A stretch of DNA of 64,000 nucleotides, taken from positions 248,001 through 312,000 of the forward strand of contig CAWDAZ010000002.1 in assembly GCA_963800475.1 (NCBI GenBank), read 5' to 3'. Below the pieces are notes generated by a model, which had not been told where the DNA came from, made no database searches, and saw nothing but the letters and a program-made list of their open reading frames with translations. The stretch is from Palsa-465 sp963800475 (GTDB lineage: Bacteria > Actinomycetota > Thermoleophilia > Solirubrobacterales > Solirubrobacteraceae). Positions 58,501 through 64,000 of this stretch are shown piece after piece. The position numbers and the translations under genes were made by a program. Position 1 is the first letter of the stretch. Each line of letters opens with the position of its first letter.

Positions 58501-60524
58501 TCACGGTCCGACGGTCACCGATTGCGGTCGCGAGCGCCCCGGCGCATACGGATAGTCGCTCTCGCGAGCGCTCGCCGCCCACACGCGATACGTCTCCCGC
58601 CCGTTACCCCGCAGGAACGTGTATCCGCTCGCGAACCTGCCGTCGGGCCGGGCGTAGAGGTGCCCGATCTCGGTCGATCCGCCTCGCCACCCGATCCACA
58701 GCAGAACGAGCTCTCCGCTCCGCGGCACGTACCCGCCCCGGAGCCGCCCGGAGATCGCGATGCGCCCGCCCCAGTGCGTGCTCCGCGGCGCGATCCGCAG
58801 CGTGACCGATGCAGGCACGATCACCTGGGCGGAGGTCGACAGCGTCGGCTCAACCGTCGCGCCGCCCGCGTAGGCGGCCACCACGAGCCGCGACGGGCCC
58901 GGTGGGATGTGCGCGGACCAGCTGCCGTTGGCGGCCGTCGTCGCGACTCCGACCTGCCTGAACTGAGTCGAGCCGTTGTCTGGCGCCGCCAGGATCCGCA
59001 CCCGCTGCCCGCCCAGTGCGTTCCCGTTGGTCGTCCCGAGCCAACCGTCGACCGTCGACCAGGCGCCGGGTCGGACTCGCTTCTTACTCAGCAAGACCTC
59101 GTGCGGAAGCACGACTGCCTTCACCGCGCGCCAATGCCCGTGGATCCGGATCCTGCGGCTCACGACCCGCGGGTGGCAGTGGATGACCTTCACCCAACGT
59201 GTCTGCGCGGGGATCCTCACCTTCAACTTGTGGCCGCTGTGGTACGCGGTGACCCAGCGCGCCGGGATCCTGACGCGCTCGCGCTCGGAGTGACACCTGA
59301 GCGCGTCGGCCACTGCCGCGAACGCGACGGTGCTGACGGCCGGCGCCCGGATGCTCAGCGTCCAAACCGCGGTCGGCGAGCTCGCCGGTGTGCCGCTGGC
59401 ATCGTGCGAACGGTTCTGGCTGAAGCACGACACGTGATGGACGCCGATCCCTTGAACCGGGATCCGCGCGGCGGCCGCGGCGTACCAGTTCGACGGCGCT
59501 CCGTCGACCGAGCATGAGATCCCCGAGATCCCGCTCGGCCCAGCGCCGGCCGACGCGGTCACGTACTGGGTTCCGGCTGTGGTGGGCGCGTCGGTCGGAC
59601 CGGACAGCGCGATCGTCGGCTGCACGTTGTCGACGGCGATCGTCTCGTTGCGGAACACCGGAATCCGCGCCGCGTCAACGGCGCCGATCACGAGCGGCAT
59701 CGCGCCGTTCCCGTATGCGGCGGTGTTGACCTCCTCGTCCACCGCGGGCGCGGCGCACTGGTGCCAGGCCGAGAGCTTCGGGCCGACGCTCGAGCCGGGG
59801 AGGCTCTGGCCGTTGAGCGTCGCGCTGAGACTGCACAGGCCCGAGGGGGAGTCGCCATAGAAGTGCAGGGGCCACTGGCCGCGGATCCAGCCCGATGCGG
59901 CCCACAGGCCGTCGGGCGCGGTCAGGACCGGATTGCTCGTTTCCCGCGCGTTCAGCTCGAGCAACTCGACGCTCAGCCACTGATCCCCACCGTTCGTACA
60001 GCTGCTCGCGCCGCACACGACCTGCCATCCGAAGTACGGCGTCCCACCGCCCGGCCACGAGTAGCTCGGCCCCCTCGTGGTCGATGAGCTCCAGCCGGTC
60101 TCGCCGTCGAACGTGCTGACGTTGCTGCTGCCACCGGACCAGAAGAACCCGCCGCCCCACCCTTGACCGTCGTCGATCCCGGTCGAATACATGTGCGGGA
60201 TGTAGACGCCGGCGATCGTCATGCCCGTGGGGGCGTGGACTGTCCAATGGACTGAGGCGCCGTGCGCGACGGTGTGGCTGGCGGTGGTCCAGATGGCCAT
60301 GCCGCCGGGTGGATTGCTGGCGCTGTAAGACGCCGGGTCGTCGTTGCCGGGACAGATCGCGCTCGTGCCGATCCCGTTGACGTCCCGGAGGGCGCGGCGC
60401 GACCTGAGTCCCCGTAGACGTCGCAGACCATCACCGTCTCGTTCGCGTGCGCGGCCGGTGACGTCCGGCGGCCATTGAGCAGCCGACAGTAGAAGCGCGA
60501 GAGCGAATATCCGAGCCCGTTCAT
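58501..60524 (-). pseudogene. Large secreted Ig-like repeat protein, reading frame broken near its N-terminus
   Basis: The frame from about 60385 to 58501 encodes a secreted protein: an N-terminal region with 'GIGTSAICPGNDDPASYSAS' and aromatic/Gly-rich strands, then Ig-like/carboxypeptidase-regulatory-like beta domains ('GNGRETYRVWAASARESDYP' at the end). The signal peptide (ARIFALALLLSAA) and the cleavage/mature start ('PAAHANETVMVCDVYG') are in alternating frames, so at least two or three small indels lie between 60524 and 60385. Either recent decay or sequence error. It is probably a surface or cell-wall protein. Confidence 0.6.
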
Positions 60525-60544
60525 ACGCTGCGCGATCCGATGAC

Positions 60545-61018
60545 CTAGCGGATTGGGCAGAGCACCGCGATGACGACGTGCTGGCGCCGGCGTCGGTTGG
60601 CCCGGATTGTCGTAAGACCTCGAAGTGGACCACCGCCGATCCGTGCGCTCGGCGCGGTAGCAGGACCTGGACGCGAGTCTCGGCCAGCCGCTCGCCAGCG
60701 GAAAGCACGACGTCGACATCCGCCGAGCCCCAGCTCACGACCCCCGCCGCAGAACGTCGGGTCCCACGACACGACCCGAGCCCTCGGCCGCGACGAAATC
60801 ACCTTCGTACCGTCCTGGATCACTGCCCACGCGCGCACCGACGCCCCGATCGTCTTCGGGTTCAGCTTGATCGGCGTGATCGAGTGGTTCCTTATCTGTC
60901 GGGTCCCGACGCTGTTCGCGGGCAGGGCAGCGGCGGCGTAGGACGTGCCCGCGAGCGCGACGAACAGCGCCAGGTAGGCGATGACGTTGCCGCGGAGGTG
61001 AGTGACGATTCGGTTCAT
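60545..61018 (-). pseudogene. Secreted protein with compensating frameshifts
   Basis: The N-terminus is intact: 'VIAYLALFVALAGTSYAAAA' followed by 'LPANSVGTRQIRNHSITPIK', a common Solirubrobacterales export signal plus short repeat. After 'DPTFCGGG' the protein-like sequence moves to the next frame ('VVSWGSADVDVVLSAGERLA', 'ETRVQVLLPRRAHGSAVVHF') and returns at 'HVVIAVLCPIR*'. One extra G in a GGGGG run (about 60753) explains the first shift. Function unknown. Confidence 0.6.
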
Positions 61019-61118
61019 TCAGGCTCGCTTCCTGGTCCGATGATCTTCAGAGCGCGCGGCGCGGCGGTTTCGCCCCCCTCGCGTGAGAGAAGTCGCAGAT
61101 CTGTTGCAGGCCCGAGCG

Positions 61119-61886
61119 TCATCCGAGGTGCCCCGGGCCGAACGGAGCACCGGGACCGACCGGGCCGCTTGACTGACTGGCGCCGGCGCCCGAACCCGAC
61201 GACGGTTGCGTTGAAGCCGCATTCGTCGAGTCGGACGTTGACCCCGATGATGCAGGTGCGGCCGCGCCAGACGAAGTGGATGGAGTGCCCGTGCCCTGGC
61301 TTGTGGCAGGAGCGGCGCCTCCCCCGCCTCCGCCACCCCCGCTACTCCGCGCACGCGCCCGCGCGTGCGAGACGACGGCGTGGCGAGCCGCACCCCTGCG
61401 GCCACTACCCCGGTGACGAGCAGTACCTGAGTGACCCCGCCTCGGCACGATCGCTGGTACGCCCGCCCCGATCACCGCCGGGCTGAGCGCCGCGTCGCTG
61501 CGCCCGGTCTGCGGGAGCCGGACCGGGGCCGGCCACATTGACCCGACGAGCGCGACCGCAAGCACGCACACGGCGCCGAGGCCACCCACGATCAGTCGTC
61601 GCGGTGGACGAATCGACAAGAACCCCGGGAGCGCGAGCGCCGGAAGCCGCGACGCCGGAGCCCGCGCCACGCCGACCGCCGGGCAGTCGCCTTCCGGCGC
61701 CTGCATCGCATCATGAATCGAAGCCGAACCCTCGCCCCAGAAGTCGTCGGCCCGGACGGGGGCCGGTGGTTCCCCTAGCGGAACCAGCTCCTCCCGCGGC
61801 CCGAACCAGTCCCGCGGGAACTGGACGACGTTCGTGGTCGCGTCGACATGTTCCTCGCCAAGGTTGTGCGGTCCGTCGTTTTCCAC
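61119..61886 (-). CDS. Single-span membrane protein with DFWG motif and low-complexity tail
   Basis: A 255-aa protein: a cytoplasmic N-terminus with 'NVVQFPRDWFGPREELVPLG' and 'ADDFWGEGSASIHDAM', one helix ('LIVGGLGAVCVLAVALVGSM', about residues 98-117), then an external Arg-rich segment and a Gly/Ser/Thr low-complexity end that includes nine consecutive Gly. It is divergent from an excisionase-like HTH gene whose C-terminus carries 'AEDFWGGESFG'. Function unknown; the shared peptide suggests a common partner. Confidence 0.72.
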   Translation of the reverse strand: MENDGPHNLGEEHVDATTNVVQFPRDWFGPREELVPLGEPPAPVRADDFWGEGSASIHDAMQAPEGDCPAVGVARAPASRLPALALPGFLSIRPPRRLIVGGLGAVCVLAVALVGSMWPAPVRLPQTGRSDAALSPAVIGAGVPAIVPRRGHSGTARHRGSGRRGAARHAVVSHARARARSSGGGGGGGGAAPATSQGTGTPSTSSGAAAPASSGSTSDSTNAASTQPSSGSGAGASQSSGPVGPGAPFGPGHLG

Positions 61887-61960
61887 CGGTTTTGCAGACC
61901 TTTTCCAGTGGGCCGAAGAGAACGGCGTCCTCCCAGGCGAGTAGTATACGCCTTGAATTT

Positions 61961-61983
61961 GAACCAGTTCGTCTCAATTAGAC
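61961..61983. promoter_or_regulatory. Two adjacent palindromes before the excisionase-like gene
   Basis: GAACCAGTTC (61961-61970) is followed directly by GTCTCAATTAGAC (61971-61983, arms GTCT/AGAC). The surrounding 60 bp are AT-rich (TAGTATAC, TTGAATTTGAAC, ACAAAA) and would hold promoters for both divergent genes. The HTH protein encoded 4 bp downstream is the natural candidate ligand. Confidence 0.55.
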
Positions 61984-61987
61984 AAAA

Positions 61988-62287
61988 ATGAGCCTTGATT
62001 CCGGCAACCTCAACGACGATTCGTTCCTGACGGTCGCGGAGGTCGCTGAGCTCCTGAAGCTCAACCAGCAGACGGTCCGGAACTGGATCGACCAGGGCTC
62101 GCTGCCGGCGCTGCGCGTCGGCCGCCGCGTTCGCATCCGCCAGTCGGACCTCAATCGCCTGCTCGAGGAGGGCTCCACCGCGCGCGGCCGCCCCGCCAGC
62201 ACGGACGGCCCGAGCGCCGAGGACTTCTGGGGTGGCGAATCGTTCGGCGACGCCGACCCGCCGAACGGCGACGCGCGCGATGCCTAG
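61988..62287 (+). CDS. Excisionase/MerR-type helix-turn-helix protein with DFWG tail
   Basis: A 99-aa DNA-binding protein: 'FLTVAEVAELLKLNQQTVRN' then 'WIDQGSLPALRVGRRVRIRQ' is a complete HTH_17 (BldC/excisionase) domain. A disordered acidic tail holds 'AEDFWGGESFG'. BldC-like proteins regulate development in actinobacteria; here a chromosomal regulator is more likely than an excisionase because no integrase is adjacent. It overlaps the next gene by 8 bp. Confidence 0.85.
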   Translation: MSLDSGNLNDDSFLTVAEVAELLKLNQQTVRNWIDQGSLPALRVGRRVRIRQSDLNRLLEEGSTARGRPASTDGPSAEDFWGGESFGDADPPNGDARDA

Positions 62288-62762
62288 CGGCGACGCCGAT
62301 CGCACCACGATCATGCGCGAGGTGCGCGACGCCGGCGAGCAGTGGGCCGGCGCGATGCGCGCCCACAAGCTCGCGCCGCCCGATCCCGCCTTCGCCGCCC
62401 GGATCCGGCAGCTCGCCGACGCGGCCGCGCGCGAGCAGGTCGCGTGGGACCAGGCTCACGCCTCAGGCCTGATGTGGCGACCGGTCCCGGGGGCCGAGAG
62501 CGCCCAGCCTCCATACGAGCTGCGCCCCGGCACGGGCCGGCGCGGTCCCGACGATCTTTGGTCGCGCTTCGACCAGGCCGTCGCGACCCTCAACCGAGCG
62601 ATCACTCGGTCGAACGCGGCCAACGTCGCGGACGCGTTCGGGGAGCTGTCGACGGCGGCGCTCGCACTCGCCGGCGCGATCGAGCGCGAAGACCGCGCCG
62701 CCGGTCGCGAGCCTCGCGCCGTCGGCGACGAGCCGCAATCGCGCGCCCGCGGCGCCGCCTGA
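62280..62762 (+). CDS. Hypothetical protein between HTH and gpsA
   Basis: A 160-aa soluble, helical protein ('VRDAGEQWAGAMRAHKLAPP', 'LWSRFDQAVATLNRAITRSN', 'AFGELSTAALALAGAIERED'). The ATG at 62280 overlaps the HTH gene end. It has no recognised domain and no membrane segment. Co-transcription with the HTH gene and gpsA (28-bp gap) is likely. Confidence 0.7.
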   Translation: MPSGDADRTTIMREVRDAGEQWAGAMRAHKLAPPDPAFAARIRQLADAAAREQVAWDQAHASGLMWRPVPGAESAQPPYELRPGTGRRGPDDLWSRFDQAVATLNRAITRSNAANVADAFGELSTAALALAGAIEREDRAAGREPRAVGDEPQSRARGAA

Positions 62763-62790
62763 GCTTCGCCGCCCGTAGTCTCGCTTCGCC

Positions 62791-63897
62791 ATGCCGCTTT
62801 TCTCACGGCCGTCGTTCCACCTGCCCGCACCGGGCACGCGCCGCGCGGTGGTGATCGGCGCCGGCTCGTTTGGCACCGCGGTCGCCGTCCTGCTCGCGCG
62901 CGGAGGGCTGCGCACGACGTTGCAGACGCGCACCGAGGAGCAGGCCAAGCGGCTGCGCGAGGACCACCAGAACGTCGAGTACCTCGACGGCGTCGAGCTG
63001 CCGCGCGAGCTCCGGATCGAAACGGTCGAAGCGGGACTCGCGCGCGCCGACTACGTGTTCCTCGGCGTCCCCGCGACCGGGCTGCGCGAGGTGATCGAAA
63101 GCCTCGAGGAGCGAGGGCTGGGACGGAAGGCGGCCGTGATCTCGCTCGCGAAGGGCCTCGTTCCGCCCGACGGCGCCGCGCCCAGCGCGATGCTCCGAGC
63201 CCGGTTCGGCGCTGCTCGCACCGGCTGCGTGGGCGGCCCGGCACACGCGAGGGAGATGGTCAGCGCCGGCGCCGGACTGGTCGCCGCGACTACCAGCTCG
63301 TCGCTTGCGAGCGCGGTCGCCGGCGTGTTCGTCCGAGGCGGCGTCGTGTGCGAGGAGTCGACCGACCCGGTCGGCGTCGAGCTCGCTGGAGTCGCGAAGA
63401 ACGCCGCGGCGCTGGCGTCCGGCGCGACCGTCGGCCAGGGGCTGAACGTCGCGGGTGCCGCGGCGGGGCACATCTTCGCCGAGGTCTGGCGGTGGGCCGA
63501 GTCCCAGGGCGGCCGCCCCGAGTCGATGATCGGGCTGGCAGGGACCGGCGACCTGGTTGCGACGGCGCTTGCGCCGTCGAGCCGTAATCGACGCGCCGGC
63601 GAGCTGCTCGCCGAAGGCGTTCCGGCGGCCGAGATTGCAGCTCGCGTCGGTCAGGCGGTCGAGGCCCTGAAGACGGTGCCGCTGCTGGCACGCACGCTCA
63701 CTGCCGCTGGCTTCGACGCGCCCGTCACCGGCGCGCTCGCGCGACTGATCTCTGGCGAGCTGCCGCTCGACGAGTGGATCTCGGTGGTGCGCACGACGAT
63801 CCCGCCGTCGCGCGCGAGCCTCCGCGCGCGCACCGGTTTCTGGGCCATGCTTCGCAATTGGATCGCTCGGGTAAGAAGACTCTTCGCGCGTAATTGA
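62791..63897 (+). CDS. gpsA: Glycerol-3-phosphate dehydrogenase [NAD(P)+]
   Basis: A 368-aa enzyme making sn-glycerol-3-phosphate for phospholipids. Rossmann motif 'AVVIGAGSFGTAVAVLLARG', 'YVFLGVPATGLREVIE', catalytic Lys in 'GVELAGVAKNAAALASG', and 'GLAGTGDLVATALAPSSRNR' of the C-terminal domain. The C-terminus is about 30 residues longer than usual and basic ('WIARVRRLFARN'), which may tether it to the membrane. The last 103 bases of the window after it show no gene. Confidence 0.93.
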   Translation: MPLFSRPSFHLPAPGTRRAVVIGAGSFGTAVAVLLARGGLRTTLQTRTEEQAKRLREDHQNVEYLDGVELPRELRIETVEAGLARADYVFLGVPATGLREVIESLEERGLGRKAAVISLAKGLVPPDGAAPSAMLRARFGAARTGCVGGPAHAREMVSAGAGLVAATTSSSLASAVAGVFVRGGVVCEESTDPVGVELAGVAKNAAALASGATVGQGLNVAGAAAGHIFAEVWRWAESQGGRPESMIGLAGTGDLVATALAPSSRNRRAGELLAEGVPAAEIAARVGQAVEALKTVPLLARTLTAAGFDAPVTGALARLISGELPLDEWISVVRTTIPPSRASLRARTGFWAMLRNWIARVRRLFARN

Positions 63898-64000
63898 TAC
63901 GAGCTGTTTACTCGGGCTGAAGGGAGCCGTGCAGAATTACGGCTGCGGGGCCGGTGAAGGACCTGTGTCGCACGAAGCGGGAGAAAGACCCAGGAAGGAG

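Noticed and set aside
61300..61380. G-rich tract as a regulatory or quadruplex element
   Set aside because: It encodes the poly-Gly/Ser tail of the membrane protein on the minus strand, which explains the composition.

Overview
The window is about 70% GC, densely packed and almost entirely protein coding. The gene content points to an actinobacterium, most likely Thermoleophilia/Solirubrobacterales: a PASTA serine/threonine kinase, a CtpE-type P-ATPase, a deazaflavin (F420)-type nitroreductase and a luciferase-like oxidoreductase, and several 'Solirubrobacter-style' secreted proteins. This taxonomic call is inference from gene content only.

Layout. 1-2.3 kb: a 5'-truncated NarL-type regulator convergent with a GAF histidine kinase. 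2.4-8.6 kb: a small zinc-site protein, a cytochrome b6/subunit-IV-like pair with a 63-residue membrane peptide, then two translationally coupled ABC exporters. 8.6-18.2 kb: CtpE-like ATPase, PASTA kinase, secreted protein, MFS pump preceded by a 3 x 21-bp repeat, TfoX-domain protein, membrane protein, a GGDEF-domain remnant and a beta-lactamase-fold hydrolase. 18.2-26.8 kb: a complete Kdp potassium-uptake operon with the unusual order sensor-kdpE-(26-aa ORF)-kdpF-A-C-B-'kdpD N-terminal half'-USP. 27.3-35.8 kb: acyl-CoA synthetase, dienelactone hydrolase, class V aminotransferase, flavin/F420-type enzymes, and a MarR-controlled ABC exporter. 35.9-46.2 kb: cupin, PDZ protein, VWA-MoxR-DUF58-VWA cluster, a bicovalent FAD oxidase, and a phosphoesterase/acid phosphatase pair.

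46.2-54.6 kb is the accessory part. It holds two related small-protein modules (winged-helix regulator, DUF1508/YegP-like protein, double zinc-ribbon protein) with AT-rich, palindrome-bearing promoters. It also holds a SnoaL-like protein, an EamA-like transporter and zwf. Among these lie gene wreckage: a frameshifted membrane-protein remnant, the 3' half of a tRNA-Thr, a C-terminal SufB fragment and a truncated winged-helix protein. The region ends at an intact tRNA-Asp. This looks like a recombination-worn integration zone.

54.7-63.9 kb returns to housekeeping-like content: aldo/keto reductase, TetR regulator with a clear operator, a metallo-beta-lactamase-fold protein lacking a normal start codon, a ComF-like phosphoribosyltransferase, TatA, two secreted proteins broken by clustered frameshifts, and a divergent pair (membrane protein / excisionase-like HTH) sharing a 'DFWG' peptide. 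It ends with gpsA. The most system-like novelty candidates are the duplicated DUF1508/zinc-ribbon module, the rearranged Kdp operon and the Qo-motif-less cytochrome b pair.
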